Positions 18,663 through 27,705 of a stretch of DNA of 64,000 nt are shown in pieces. The DNA comes from Gammaproteobacteria bacterium (GTDB lineage Bacteria; Pseudomonadota; Gammaproteobacteria; JADZEE01), in the NCBI GenBank assembly GCA_020850735.1, contig JADZEE010000080.1, positions 1 through 64,000 of the forward strand, written 5' to 3'. The notes under the pieces were generated by a model. The model was not told the DNA's origin and did not search any database. It saw nothing but the letters and a program-made list of their open reading frames with translations. The translations under genes and the position numbers were made by a program. Position 1 is the first letter of the stretch. The number at the start of each line of letters is the position of its first letter.

Positions 18663-19322
18663 CTAGCGCACACGCTCGGCCAGTTCCTGCAACCGTTCGG
18701 GTGTCCCCACATCGACCCAGTCACCGGTGAATAGTTCACCGGTCACCAGGGTCTGGCTGGCGGCGTGACGCAACAGCGGCGCGAGTGCGAATCGTCCGCC
18801 GGGGCACTCGTCGAACAGCTCCGGCCGCAGGACCGCGATACCGCTGTAGGTGTATCGCGGCGCCGCGTCCACGCGCACCCGCTGATCCACGAGCGCGAAA
18901 TCCCCGTCGGGGTGGTGGGGCGGATTGGGCACCAGGACCAGGTGCGCCAGGCCGTCGGGCGCGGACGGCAGCCGCGCGTAGGGGTAGTCGGTCCAGACAT
19001 CGGCGCTGATCAGCGCGAAGGCGCCGGGCGCAAGATGCGCTAACGCGCGCAGGATCCCGCCCCCGGTCTCGAGCGGCTCCTCGCCCTCGGCCGAATAGTG
19101 GATGTGCGCACCATAGCGGCTACCATCGCCGAGATGCGCTTCGATCCGTGCGCCCAGACGCGCGTGGTTGACGACGATGTCCGTGATCCCGGCGCCGACC
19201 AGTCGCAACACGTGGTGTTCGATGAGGGCCCTGCCGGCTATCTCGATCAGGGGTTTGGGCACGGTATCCGTGAGCGGGCGCAGACGTTCACCGCGGCCGG
19301 CGGCGAGCAGCATGGCCTTCAT
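18663..19322 (-). CDS. murU: N-acetylmuramate-1-phosphate uridylyltransferase, MurU-like
   Basis: This 219-residue nucleotidyltransferase opens [38 protein letters not shown], with the signature loop and the Lys of the family. [22 protein letters not shown] and [15 protein letters not shown] match the MurU branch. MurU makes UDP-MurNAc directly in the Pseudomonas-type wall-recycling route, together with the kinase AmgK. No amgK is seen beside it, which is unusual. A mannose-1-phosphate guanylyltransferase-like role cannot be fully excluded. It is divergent from kdsD. The minus-strand frame continues far past this start, but that part only mirrors kdsD. Confidence 0.85.
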   Translation of the reverse strand: MKAMLLAAGRGERLRPLTDTVPKPLIEIAGRALIEHHVLRLVGAGITDIVVNHARLGARIEAHLGDGSRYGAHIHYSAEGEEPLETGGGILRALAHLAPGAFALISADVWTDYPYARLPSAPDGLAHLVLVPNPPHHPDGDFALVDQRVRVDAAPRYTYSGIAVLRPELFDECPGGRFALAPLLRHAASQTLVTGELFTGDWVDVGTPERLQELAERVR

Positions 19323-19508
19323 GGCCGGTGACCGGTGCCGGGTCGGTGCGTCATGGCGCGGGATTATAGTGGCAGTGCCGCGTCGCGGCCCGGCAACTGC
19401 GATTGCGCACTGCCCGGCGATCGGGTCAAATACACGCGCCCGCGACCACGGTCGTCCGGCCGTTGCGCGCCGAGCGCCGCGCTGCAGTGGCCGCGCTTTC
19501 GCCCCCCG

Positions 19509-20537
19509 ATGCCCGTTGCGTCTATGGTCAGAAATTCGAAGTCGAGCTCGACGCAACCGGGTACCGCCACGGACGAACAGCTCGTCGAGCTCGGCCGTGC
19601 CGTCATCGCGACCGAGGCGCGCGCGGTCAGCGCGCTGGCCGGCCGCATCGATGCGGCGTTCACGGCCGCCGCCCGGGCGATGCTGGCCTGCCGCGGGCGT
19701 ATCGTGGTCCTGGGAATGGGCAAGTCCGGTCACGTCGGCGGCAAGATCGCGGCGACCCTCGCGAGCACGGGCACGCCCGCCTTCTTCGTCCACCCGGGCG
19801 AGGCGAGCCACGGCGACATGGGCATGATTACCGCGCACGACGTGGTCCTTGCGCTGTCGAACTCGGGCGAAACGGATGAGCTCGTCGTCCTGCTGCCGCT
19901 CATCAAGCGCCTCGGTGTGGCGCTGATCGCGCTGACGGGCCGACCGGGCTCGACGCTGGCTCAGGCGGCGACGGTGAACATCGACGTCGGCGTGGCCGAA
20001 GAGGCCTGCCCGCTCGGGCTCGCGCCGACCGCGAGCACGACTGCGGCGCTGGCGATGGGCGACGCCCTGGCCGTCGCCCTGCTCAAGGCGCGCGGCTTCA
20101 GCATCGAGGATTTCGCGCTGTCGCATCCGGGCGGGCGGCTCGGGCGTCGCCTGCTCATCAAGCTCTCGGATCTGCTCCACCGCGGCGCCGAGATGCCGAC
20201 CGTCACTGAAGACACGCTGTTGCGCGATGCGCTGGTCGAAATGACCCGCAAAGGGCTCGGGATGACGGCGATCCTTGCCCCGGACGGTGTGCTCGCCGGC
20301 ATTTTCACGGACGGCGATCTGCGCCGTGCGCTCGATCGTGGTGTGGACGTGCACGCGGTGCGCATGCGCGAAGTCATGACGCGCGAGTGCAAGACGGTGG
20401 CCGACGACATCCTGGCGGCGGAAGCCCTGCAGGTCATGGAGCGCCACCGCATCAACGCCCTGCTCGTGGTCGACCGGGATCGGCGATTGCAGGGCGTCGT
20501 GAACATGCACGACATGCTGCGGGCCCGTGTACTCTGA
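19509..20537 (+). CDS. kdsD: D-arabinose-5-phosphate isomerase
   Basis: The protein has about 342 residues from the ATG at 19509; an ATG at 19524 is also possible. The SIS domain has [41 protein letters not shown] and [23 protein letters not shown]. Two CBS domains follow (from about residue 220 to the end, with [23 protein letters not shown] and [25 protein letters not shown]). It isomerises ribulose-5-phosphate to arabinose-5-phosphate for Kdo. It overlaps kdsC by 11 bases at the head of the LPS-export operon. Confidence 0.96.
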   Translation: MPVASMVRNSKSSSTQPGTATDEQLVELGRAVIATEARAVSALAGRIDAAFTAAARAMLACRGRIVVLGMGKSGHVGGKIAATLASTGTPAFFVHPGEASHGDMGMITAHDVVLALSNSGETDELVVLLPLIKRLGVALIALTGRPGSTLAQAATVNIDVGVAEEACPLGLAPTASTTAALAMGDALAVALLKARGFSIEDFALSHPGGRLGRRLLIKLSDLLHRGAEMPTVTEDTLLRDALVEMTRKGLGMTAILAPDGVLAGIFTDGDLRRALDRGVDVHAVRMREVMTRECKTVADDILAAEALQVMERHRINALLVVDRDRRLQGVVNMHDMLRARVL

Positions 20538-21057
20538 CCTCGGCGACGCCGAGTTGCGGCGGCGTGCCGCCGCGGTGCGCCTCGCCCTGTTCGACGTCGA
20601 CGGCGTGCTCACCGACGGGCGGCTGTACCTCGGTGCGGCCGGCGAAGAGCTCAAGGTCTTTCACAGCCGCGACGGCCACGGGCTGGTCATGCTGCGCGAG
20701 CACGGCATCCACGTCGGCGTCATCTCCGGCCGTTCCTCGCCCATCGTCGTGCAACGGATGGCGACGCTGGGTGTCGAAATCGTCGAGCAGGGCTGTCATG
20801 ACAAGCGTGAAGCGCTGCAGCGCGTCCTCGCGCGCACCGGTTGTGCCCCCGCGAGCACCGCTTTCACCGGCGATGATCTGCCGGATCTCCCGGTCATGGC
20901 CGTGGTCGGGCTCGCCGTCGCCGTGGCCGACGCCCATCCGAGCGTGCGCGAGCGCAGTCACTGGTGCACGCGTGCCCCCGGCGGTCGCGGTGCGGTGCGG
21001 GAAGTGTGCGACCTGCTGCTCGCCGCGCGCGGCCTGCCCGATGCCGACCGCGCGTGA
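20527..21057 (+). CDS. kdsC: Kdo-8-phosphate phosphatase
   Basis: This 176-residue HAD phosphatase without a cap domain starts at a [38 protein letters not shown] carries motif I (DVDGVLTDG) and the family-specific following block. VGVISGRSS is motif II, a Lys lies in HDKREAL, and [12 protein letters not shown] is motif IV. It releases Kdo from Kdo-8-phosphate. The stop comes 26 bases before lptC. Confidence 0.96.
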   Translation: MYSDLGDAELRRRAAAVRLALFDVDGVLTDGRLYLGAAGEELKVFHSRDGHGLVMLREHGIHVGVISGRSSPIVVQRMATLGVEIVEQGCHDKREALQRVLARTGCAPASTAFTGDDLPDLPVMAVVGLAVAVADAHPSVRERSHWCTRAPGGRGAVREVCDLLLAARGLPDADRA

Positions 21058-21083
21058 GGCGCGCCGGCTGAGGCCGGGCTGAC

Positions 21084-21650
21084 TTGGGGCGGGTGCTCAC
21101 TGTTCTCGGCCTGCTCGCGGCGCTGGTCGTGACCGGCTGGCTGCTCGGCAGACTCGACGACGGCTCCGGACGGGGCGCGGTCAAGGTGCGGCACGATCCG
21201 GACTGGTATATGGAGAATTTCACGCAACGCGCCATGGACGCGAGTGGCGCCATCGCCCGGCGGCTCAGCGCCGATTTCATGGTTCACTACCCGGACGACG
21301 ACTCCAGTGAACTGGTTCGACCCGTGCTCGAGCTTTACAATGAGGATCCGGAGCCGTGGCGTGTCATCGCCGAGCGAGGCTGGGTAGGCGCCAATGGTGA
21401 GGTCGTTCTGCTCTACGGCAGCGTCGAGATCTGGCGCAACGCGCCCGAGGGCGGCCGCGAAATCGAGGTGTTGACCCGGGACCTGCGCGTGTTGCCGGAA
21501 GAGCAATATGCCGAAAGCGACCACCCCACGACCATACGCAAGCGCATGACGGTGACGCACGCCGTCGGCATGCGTGCGGATTTCGGTGCGAAGCGTCTCG
21601 AGCTGCTGACCAAGGTACGGAGCCGGTACGATGTCCGAAGCGAGGGCTAG
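21084..21650 (+). CDS. lptC: LptC, LPS-export inner-membrane anchor
   Basis: The 188-residue protein starts at a TTG (21084), or at a GTG three codons on. One N-terminal membrane helix (VLTVLGLLAALVVTGWLLG) is followed by the LptC beta-jellyroll (WYMENFTQRAMDASGAIARRLSADFMVHYPDDDSSELVRPVL ... RVIAERGWV). It receives LPS from LptB2FG and passes it to LptA. It overlaps lptA by 20 bases. Confidence 0.92.
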   Translation: MGRVLTVLGLLAALVVTGWLLGRLDDGSGRGAVKVRHDPDWYMENFTQRAMDASGAIARRLSADFMVHYPDDDSSELVRPVLELYNEDPEPWRVIAERGWVGANGEVVLLYGSVEIWRNAPEGGREIEVLTRDLRVLPEEQYAESDHPTTIRKRMTVTHAVGMRADFGAKRLELLTKVRSRYDVRSEG

Positions 21651-22176
21651 ATCCCTGCTGTTCGCAGTGCTCGCGTTCGCGGGCTTTGCGGCGCAGGCGC
21701 TGCAGGGAGACCGCGACCAGCCGATCGAGATCGAGGCGGATTATGCCGAGCTCGACGACAACCGCGGCGTGACCGTGTACAGCGGCAAGGTCATCGTCAC
21801 CCAGGGCAGCCTGCGTCTGTGGGGCGACAAGCTGACGGTGAACTATTCCGACGGCCAGGAGCTCGAGCACGCCTATCTCGAGGGCCGGCCGGCGCGTTTC
21901 AAGCAGCGGCCCGACGGCAAGGACGAGGATACCAAAGGCGAGGCGAGCGACATCGAATACCACGCCAAGGAGTCGCTCCTGAACCTGATCGAGAACGCCA
22001 AGCTCGAGCAGGGCGGCAAGCTGCTCACCGGCCACCGCATCACCTACGACACCGACCGCAGCATCCTGACTGCGCGCAAGGCGACCCAGAGCCAGGCGCG
22101 GACCGCCTCGGAAACACCGCCCAAGCGTATCCGGGTCGTGATCCCGCCGAAGAAGAAGACGCCGCCGCCGCAATGA
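21631..22176 (+). CDS. lptA: LptA, periplasmic LPS-bridge protein
   Basis: The 181-residue protein has a signal peptide ([18 protein letters not shown]) and an OstA-like beta-taco domain ([42 protein letters not shown]). It ends in a basic Lys/Pro-rich tail ([19 protein letters not shown]). It polymerises into the periplasmic bridge that carries LPS between LptC and LptD. Seventy-nine bases lie between it and lptB. Confidence 0.94.
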   Translation: MSEARARSLLFAVLAFAGFAAQALQGDRDQPIEIEADYAELDDNRGVTVYSGKVIVTQGSLRLWGDKLTVNYSDGQELEHAYLEGRPARFKQRPDGKDEDTKGEASDIEYHAKESLLNLIENAKLEQGGKLLTGHRITYDTDRSILTARKATQSQARTASETPPKRIRVVIPPKKKTPPPQ

Positions 22177-22255
22177 GCGACCCCGTGGCCGCCCGCCGCC
22201 GTGGCGGCTGACCGAACCCTGCCCCGTCGTTGCCACGGTCCCGGGAACCCACCAC

Positions 22256-22981
22256 ATGAGTGTTCTGTCGGTACGTCATCTGGCCAAACGCTACAAGACG
22301 CGCCAGGTCGTGAAGGACGTCAGCCTCACGCTCGAAAGCGGCGAGGTCGTCGGCCTGCTCGGCCCGAACGGCGCGGGCAAGACGACCAGCTTTTACATGA
22401 TCGTCGGGCTGATCCCGTGCGACAGCGGCAGCATTCACCTGGATCAGAACGATCTCACCGCGCTGCCGATGGACCTGCGCGCGCGCATGGGGATCGGTTA
22501 CCTGCCCCAGGAAGCCTCCGTATTTCGCAAGCTCACGGTCGAGGAGAACATCAACGCGGTGCTCGAGGTCGTGCCCAATCTCACGCAGCGCAACAAGAGC
22601 AGGCGCCTGGAGGCGCTGCTGCGCGAATTCCACATCGGTCACATCAAGGACAACCTCGGCGCCAGCCTCTCCGGCGGTGAACGCCGCCGGGTAGAGATCG
22701 CCAGGGCGCTGGCCACGGAGCCCCGCTTCATCCTCCTGGACGAGCCGTTCGCCGGCGTCGATCCCATTTCGGTGCTCGATATCCAGCGGATCGTCAAGCA
22801 GCTGAGCGGCCTCGGTATCGGCTTGCTGGTGACCGACCACAACGTGCGCGAAACCCTCGGGATCTGCGACCGTGCCTACATCGTCAGCGACGGCCAGATC
22901 ATTTCAGCGGGCTCGGCCGAGGAGGTTCTCAACGATCCGCAGGTCCGGGACGTCTACCTGGGCGCCGAGTTCCGCATGTAA
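22256..22981 (+). CDS. lptB: LptB, LPS-export ATPase
   Basis: This 241-residue ABC ATPase shows Walker [20 protein letters not shown], a Q-loop region [18 protein letters not shown], signature [16 protein letters not shown], Walker [14 protein letters not shown] and the H-loop [10 protein letters not shown]. It powers LPS extraction together with LptF and LptG, whose genes are not in the window. Confidence 0.97.
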   Translation: MSVLSVRHLAKRYKTRQVVKDVSLTLESGEVVGLLGPNGAGKTTSFYMIVGLIPCDSGSIHLDQNDLTALPMDLRARMGIGYLPQEASVFRKLTVEENINAVLEVVPNLTQRNKSRRLEALLREFHIGHIKDNLGASLSGGERRRVEIARALATEPRFILLDEPFAGVDPISVLDIQRIVKQLSGLGIGLLVTDHNVRETLGICDRAYIVSDGQIISAGSAEEVLNDPQVRDVYLGAEFRM

Positions 22982-23011
22982 ATGCCGTTCGTGCCATCCC
23001 CGCCTGCGTTG

Positions 23012-23029
23012 CTGGCAAGGAAATTGCGG
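23012..23029 (+). promoter_or_regulatory. Sigma-54-type -24/-12 promoter upstream of rpoN
   Basis: The sequence CTGGCAAGGAAATTGCGG has GG (23014-23015) and GC (23026-23027) exactly 12 bases apart and matches the sigma-54 consensus TGGCACG-N4-TTGC at all but one or two positions. Transcription would start near 23038, about 90 bases before rpoN. An overlapping sigma-70 reading is possible: TTGCTG at 23010-23015 with TAAAAT at 23030-23035, but with a poor 14-bp spacer. No enhancer site was identified. Confidence 0.6.
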
Positions 23030-23126
23030 TAAAATCGTCCGCCCCCACGGCAGGCGTTGCGCTTCAACCGAGAATCGGAGGTCGTTCCCGTCGTCGCACC
23101 GACCGCGACGGCGCAGCCGCAGTGTC

Positions 23127-24599
23127 ATGAAACAATCGATGCAATTGCGCCTCGGGCAGCAGCTGACCATGACGCCCCAGCTGCAGCAGGCGATCCGCCT
23201 GCTGCAGCTGTCGTCGATGGAACTGACTCAGGAGGTTCAGCAGGCGCTCGAATCGAACATGATGCTCGAGCTGGCCGAGGACGAGGCCGGTGCCCCGGGG
23301 TCGGAGGGCGAGCCGCGCGCCGAGCACACCGATACGCCCGCCACCCAACCGACCATCAGCGCCCCGACCGAGTCCGCCGATGCGCGCGGCGGGGAGGACA
23401 TCCCCGAGGAGCTGCCCGTCGACACCGGCTGGGACGACATCTACGACAACGCGCCGTCCATGTCGGCGCCGTCCGGGGAGGGGGGCGCGTTCGAATACGA
23501 GAACCAGCGCGCCCCGGTCGAGGGTCTGCACGAGCACCTGATGTGGCAGCTCAATCTGACCCAGATGAGCGACAACGATCGCGCGATCGCCGTCGCCATC
23601 ATCGACACGATCGACGGTGACGGCTACTTCAAGGTCGCCAGCGCGGAGCTGGCCCAGACGCTCGGCACGGAAACCGAGGCGGACGAGGTCGACGCCGTCC
23701 TCGCCATCGTGCAGTCCTTCGATCCGGCAGGCGTTGGCGCCCGTGATCTGCGCGAATGCCTGCTGCTGCAGTTGCGCCAGCTCGACGCGGAAACGCCGTG
23801 GCTCGCACACGCCCGGCGGATCGTGGACGAGTACCTCGATCTGCTGGCCGCCCACGATTACAACCAGCTCATGCGGCGCATGAAGCTGGACAAGGACGAC
23901 CTGTCGACCGCCGTGCGGCTCATCCAGTCCCTGAACCCGCGTCCGTGCGCCTACCTCGAGGAGGATACGACCGAGTACGTGGTTCCGGACGTTTACGTGC
24001 GCAAGAACAACGGTGTGTGGCAGGTGGAGATCAATCCCGACGTGGTGCCCAGCCTGCGCGTGAACCAGCAATACGCCAGCATGATCAGGCGGGCCGACAA
24101 CAGCGCCGACAACAATTCGCTCAAGGCGCATCTGCAGGAGGCGCGCTGGTTGATCAAGAGCCTGCAGAGCCGCAGCGAGACTTTGCTGAAAGTGGCGACG
24201 GCGATCGTCGAGCGCCAGCGCGGATTTTTCGAATATGGCGCGGAAGCGATGAAGCCGCTGGTGCTGCACGACATTGCCGAGACGCTCGGCATGCACGAAT
24301 CGACCATATCCAGGGTCACGACCCGCAAGTACATGCACACGCCGCGCGGCATCTTCGAGCTGAAATACTTCTTCTCCAGTCACGTCAGCACGGACCTGGG
24401 CGGCGAGGCTTCCTCGACGGCCATTCGTGCCGTCATGAAAAAACTCGTTGCGGCGGAAAATCCCGGCAAACCGCTTTCCGACAGCCAGATCGCGGCGCTG
24501 CTGAAGGAACAGGGCATCAACGTCGCCCGCAGGACGGTCGCCAAATACCGCGAGGCCATGAGCATCGCGCCATCGAACGAGCGCCGCCGTCTCACCTGA
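23127..24599 (+). CDS. rpoN: RNA polymerase sigma-54 factor
   Basis: The protein has 490 residues from the ATG at 23127. Region I is the Gln-rich [35 protein letters not shown]. An acidic low-complexity region II covers about residues 48-125. The core-binding and HTH region ([34 protein letters not shown]) and the RpoN box [12 protein letters not shown] near the C-terminus are complete. It directs -24/-12 promoters. It sits in the widespread lptB-rpoN-hpf-ptsN-rapZ order. Confidence 0.98.
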   Translation: MKQSMQLRLGQQLTMTPQLQQAIRLLQLSSMELTQEVQQALESNMMLELAEDEAGAPGSEGEPRAEHTDTPATQPTISAPTESADARGGEDIPEELPVDTGWDDIYDNAPSMSAPSGEGGAFEYENQRAPVEGLHEHLMWQLNLTQMSDNDRAIAVAIIDTIDGDGYFKVASAELAQTLGTETEADEVDAVLAIVQSFDPAGVGARDLRECLLLQLRQLDAETPWLAHARRIVDEYLDLLAAHDYNQLMRRMKLDKDDLSTAVRLIQSLNPRPCAYLEEDTTEYVVPDVYVRKNNGVWQVEINPDVVPSLRVNQQYASMIRRADNSADNNSLKAHLQEARWLIKSLQSRSETLLKVATAIVERQRGFFEYGAEAMKPLVLHDIAETLGMHESTISRVTTRKYMHTPRGIFELKYFFSSHVSTDLGGEASSTAIRAVMKKLVAAENPGKPLSDSQIAALLKEQGINVARRTVAKYREAMSIAPSNERRRLT

Positions 24600-24635
24600 A
24601 CGCTCGCACAGGCCCAAAGCCCAGGAGTCATGTCA

Positions 24636-24962
24636 ATGCAGATCAACATCAGTGGGCATCAGATCGACGTCACGCCCGCACTCAGGGACTACGTCACCGG
24701 CAAGTTCCAGCGCATCGAGCGTCATTTCGACAACCTGACCGACGCGCACGTGGTCCTGTCGACCGAGAAGTCCCGCCATCGCGCCGAGGCGACCCTGCAC
24801 CTGACCGGCGCCAACCTGTTCGCCGACTCCGAGCATGACGACATGTACGCGGCCATCGATCTGCTGATCGACAAGCTCGACAAGCAGGTGCGCAAGCGCA
24901 AGGAAAAGCTCACGGACCATCACCGCGCGGAGGGTGGGCTGAAGACCCAGCAGTCGACGTGA
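24636..24962 (+). CDS. hpf: Ribosome hibernation promoting factor
   Basis: This 108-residue short HPF/YfiA-type protein has the motif MQINISGHQIDVTPALRDYVTGKFQRIERHFDN and a C-terminal half DDMYAAIDLLIDKLDKQVRKRKEKL. It binds the 30S subunit in stationary phase and promotes 100S dimers. The second ATG (24636) is preferred: it lies eight bases after AGGAG, while the first ATG (24630) is only two bases from it. Confidence 0.94.
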   Translation: MQINISGHQIDVTPALRDYVTGKFQRIERHFDNLTDAHVVLSTEKSRHRAEATLHLTGANLFADSEHDDMYAAIDLLIDKLDKQVRKRKEKLTDHHRAEGGLKTQQST

Positions 24963-24985
24963 TCGCCGTAGTGACGGGGCACCGC

Positions 24986-25447
24986 ATGCAAATCGCGCAG
25001 ATTCTGACGCCGGCGCGCGTTGCCGTGAACGTGCCGGCCACGAGCAAGAAGGCGGTGCTGGAACAGCTCGCCGAGCTCATCGCGACGGACTCCGCGGAGT
25101 TGACGAGCGGCGAGGTATTCGACGCTTTCGTCGCCCGCGAACGCCTCGGCAGCACCGGGCTCGGCCACGGCGTGGCCATACCGCATTGCCGGGTGGCGCA
25201 CGGCGACCAGGCCCGCGGGGCGCTGGTGCGCACCGCGGGCAGCGTGGACTTCGACAGCATCGACAATCATCCCGTGAACCTGTTTTTCGCACTGTCGGTG
25301 CCGCACGAGTCGACCCAGGAGCACCTGGACTTTCTCGCCCAGATCGCGGCCATGTTCAGTGATGACGACTTCACCGACAGGCTGCGGGGCGTGGATAGCG
25401 CCGAGGAGCTCTTCCGCCTCGTGAACGGCTGGGCACCTCCGGCCTGA
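24986..25447 (+). CDS. ptsN: PTS IIA-Ntr regulatory protein
   Basis: The protein has 153 residues from the ATG at 24986 (MQIAQILTPARV, the usual family start). A GTG at 24959 overlaps the hpf stop and would add nine residues. The phosphorylated His is about residue 67 in STGLGHGVAIPHCRV. It receives phosphate from HPr and regulates K+ transport, nitrogen and stress functions rather than importing sugar. Four bases separate it from hprK. Confidence 0.95.
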   Translation: MQIAQILTPARVAVNVPATSKKAVLEQLAELIATDSAELTSGEVFDAFVARERLGSTGLGHGVAIPHCRVAHGDQARGALVRTAGSVDFDSIDNHPVNLFFALSVPHESTQEHLDFLAQIAAMFSDDDFTDRLRGVDSAEELFRLVNGWAPPA

Positions 25448-25451
25448 TCCC

Positions 25452-26429
25452 ATGCGCAGCATTGCCGTCGCTGCGCTGTTCAGCAGTCATGCCGCGCGGC
25501 TCGGCCTGACCTGGATCGCGGGCCGCGGCGGCGGCGCACGTGAATGTTGTGCCGAGGGCCCGCCGACGGCGGTACCGGCCGGGAGCGCCGAAGCCCGGGT
25601 GGTGCCGAGATCCCTGGTCGGACACCTGAATCTGATCCATCCCAACCAGGTGCAGGTTTTCGGTCTGGCCGAGCTCTCGTACCTGACGACATTGGGCGAG
25701 CACGCGCGCCGCGACGCGATCCGCCAGCTCCTCGCGCAGGCGCCGGGCTGCGTAGTCGTCGCCGACGGGCAGCCGCCGCCCGCGGAGCTCGTGCAGGGTT
25801 GCGACGGCGCGAATACCCCGCTGTTCTCGTCATCGTTGCCGAGCGACAAGCTGGTCGCCGACCTCAACTACTACCTGGCCAACCTCCTGGCCGCAACGGT
25901 CACCGTGCACGGCGTCTACATGGAGGTCACGGCCATTGGCGTGCTGATCACCGGACCGCCGGGTGTCGGCAAGAGTGAACTCGCACTCGAGCTCATTACC
26001 CGCGGCCACCGGCTGGTGGCTGACGATACCCCGCAGTTCTCGCGCATCGCGCCCGATATCGTCAACGGCACCTGTCCGCGCGAGTTGACGGACTTTCTCG
26101 AGGTACGCGGCATCGGCGTGATCAACGTCCGCCAGCTGTTCGGCGACAGCGCCGTGAAGGCGAACAAGTACCTGCGCCTCATCGTTCATCTGGACCCGCT
26201 CGGCCCGAAGCACCAGGACGAGACGAAACGACTCGAAGGCACCTATCGCACCCGCAACATTCTCGACGTGCAGATCCCGGAGATATCCCTGCCGGTTGCG
26301 CCGGGCCGCAACCTCGCCGTGCTGGTGGAGTGCGCGGCGCGCAACCACATCCTGCGCATGAGCGGCTACGATTCCTCAGCCGATTTCATCAGCCGGCAGG
26401 CCCGGCTCATTGCGCAAGGCCGGCAATGA
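25452..26429 (+). CDS. hprK: HPr kinase/phosphorylase
   Basis: This 325-residue enzyme phosphorylates HPr on Ser46 and reverses the reaction. The N-terminal domain spans about residues 1-140. The P-loop GVLITGPPGVGKSELALELITRGHRLVADD and the HprK signature ELTDFLEVRGIGVINVRQLFG are intact, and a C-terminal helix follows. It is coupled to rapZ by an ATGA overlap. Its partner HPr in this cluster does carry Ser46. In Proteobacteria the system is regulatory rather than a classical carbon-catabolite switch. Confidence 0.97.
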   Translation: MRSIAVAALFSSHAARLGLTWIAGRGGGARECCAEGPPTAVPAGSAEARVVPRSLVGHLNLIHPNQVQVFGLAELSYLTTLGEHARRDAIRQLLAQAPGCVVVADGQPPPAELVQGCDGANTPLFSSSLPSDKLVADLNYYLANLLAATVTVHGVYMEVTAIGVLITGPPGVGKSELALELITRGHRLVADDTPQFSRIAPDIVNGTCPRELTDFLEVRGIGVINVRQLFGDSAVKANKYLRLIVHLDPLGPKHQDETKRLEGTYRTRNILDVQIPEISLPVAPGRNLAVLVECAARNHILRMSGYDSSADFISRQARLIAQGRQ

Positions 26430-27298
26430 ACGGCGCGGGTTCCAAGCGCCTGGTGATCGTCTCCGGGCTGTCCGGAGCCGGCAAGACCGTCGTGCTGCAC
26501 GCGCTCGAGGATCATGGCTATTACTGCATCGACAACCTGCCGGTCAGCTTCCTCGCCGGCTTCGCCGATCTCGTCATCGCCAGCAATCTCCCGCTGTACC
26601 GCCAGGTTGCGGTCGGTATCGATGCCCGCAACCCCGCCCAAGCTCTGTCGGGATTCACCGACGAGCTCGGCCGCATCCGTGCGACCGAGCTGCTGCCGGA
26701 GCTGGTGTACGTCGAGGCCGACGAGGAGGTGCTCATCAAGCGCTTCAGCGAGACGCGCCGCAAACACCCGCTGTCGACCGGGTCACGCGGGCTGCGCGAC
26801 GCCATCGCCTCCGAGCGGGCCCTGCTCGAACCCATCGCCGCCGCGGCCGATCTGCGCATCGACACCACCCACAGCAACATCCACCAGCTTCGCGATCTCG
26901 TGCGCGCGCGTATCGCCCAGCGCGAGCCCGACAGCATGTCGCTGCAGTTTCTGTCCTTCGGCTACAAGCACGGCGTGCCGCCGGATTGTGACTTCGTGTT
27001 CGACCTGCGCTGCCTGCCCAATCCGCACTGGCACGCGCGGCTGCGCGACCACACCGGACGCCATCCCGAAGTCGTGGCGTTCCTCGAAAACGCCCCGCAG
27101 GTCGCCGCGATGATCACCGACATCGGTGACTTTCTGACGCGCTGGATCCCGCGTTTCGAAGCCGAGAACCGCAGCTACCTGACGGTTGCGTGCGGCTGCA
27201 CGGGCGGTCGCCATCGCTCGGTGTACGTCGCCGAGCAGCTCGGCGCGAGCTTCCGGGCCCGCGGCAAGACGGTGCTGGTGTCGCACCGCGACATCTGA
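26426..27298 (+). CDS. rapZ: RapZ, RNase adaptor and nucleotide-binding protein
   Basis: The protein has 290 residues from the ATG at 26426. Walker A is in LVIVSGLSGAGKTVVLHALEDHGYYCIDNLP. The C-terminal domain (LQFLSFGYKHGVPPDCDFVFDLRCLPNPHW ... ENRSYLTVACGCTGGRHRSVYVAEQL) is intact. In E. coli RapZ guides RNase E to the small RNA GlmZ and so sets GlmS level. Its link to ptsN here is syntenic. Confidence 0.97.
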   Translation: MNGAGSKRLVIVSGLSGAGKTVVLHALEDHGYYCIDNLPVSFLAGFADLVIASNLPLYRQVAVGIDARNPAQALSGFTDELGRIRATELLPELVYVEADEEVLIKRFSETRRKHPLSTGSRGLRDAIASERALLEPIAAAADLRIDTTHSNIHQLRDLVRARIAQREPDSMSLQFLSFGYKHGVPPDCDFVFDLRCLPNPHWHARLRDHTGRHPEVVAFLENAPQVAAMITDIGDFLTRWIPRFEAENRSYLTVACGCTGGRHRSVYVAEQLGASFRARGKTVLVSHRDI

Positions 27299-27435
27299 AG
27301 CACCGGCGCCGCGCGGGCGCGGATCGCGGGGCCCAATCGACGGACGGTGCGCGCGCGCCGCCGGCGTGATAAAACGTGGCCGCGGCCCGGCGACGCCACC
27401 GGGCCGAGCACCGTCTCCTGCGGAGTCCAGCCAAC

Positions 27436-27705
27436 GTGTTGCGCTGCAAGATCACCATCTGTAACAAGCTCGGTCTGCATGCCCGTGCGGCGGCAAAACT
27501 CGTCCAGCTCGCGAGCGGTTTCGAAAGCGACATGCGCCTCGAACGCGACGGTCGCGAGGTCAATGCCAAGAGCATCATGGGCGTGATGATGCTCGCCGCC
27601 GGTCGCGGTACCGATCTCGACCTGGTCGCCGAGGGCAGCGACGAGACGGTTGCCGCTGAAGCCGTATCACGCCTCGTGGCCGAACGGTTCGGGGAAGACG
27701 AGTGA
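27436..27705 (+). CDS. ptsH: HPr phosphocarrier protein (Npr type)
   Basis: The protein has 89 residues and starts at a GTG. The phospho-acceptor His15 lies in NKLGLHARAAAKLV, and the regulatory Ser46 in NAKSIMGVMML. It carries phosphate from enzyme I to EIIA-Ntr, and HprK can modify Ser46. It follows rapZ after 137 bases and overlaps ptsI by four. Confidence 0.95.
   Translation: MLRCKITICNKLGLHARAAAKLVQLASGFESDMRLERDGREVNAKSIMGVMMLAAGRGTDLDLVAEGSDETVAAEAVSRLVAERFGEDE

Noticed and set aside
18663-20654. A minus-strand open frame of 663 codons continuing upstream of murU
   Set aside because: Only the last 219 residues match a known family; the rest is antisense to kdsD and low-complexity, as expected for high-GC shadows.
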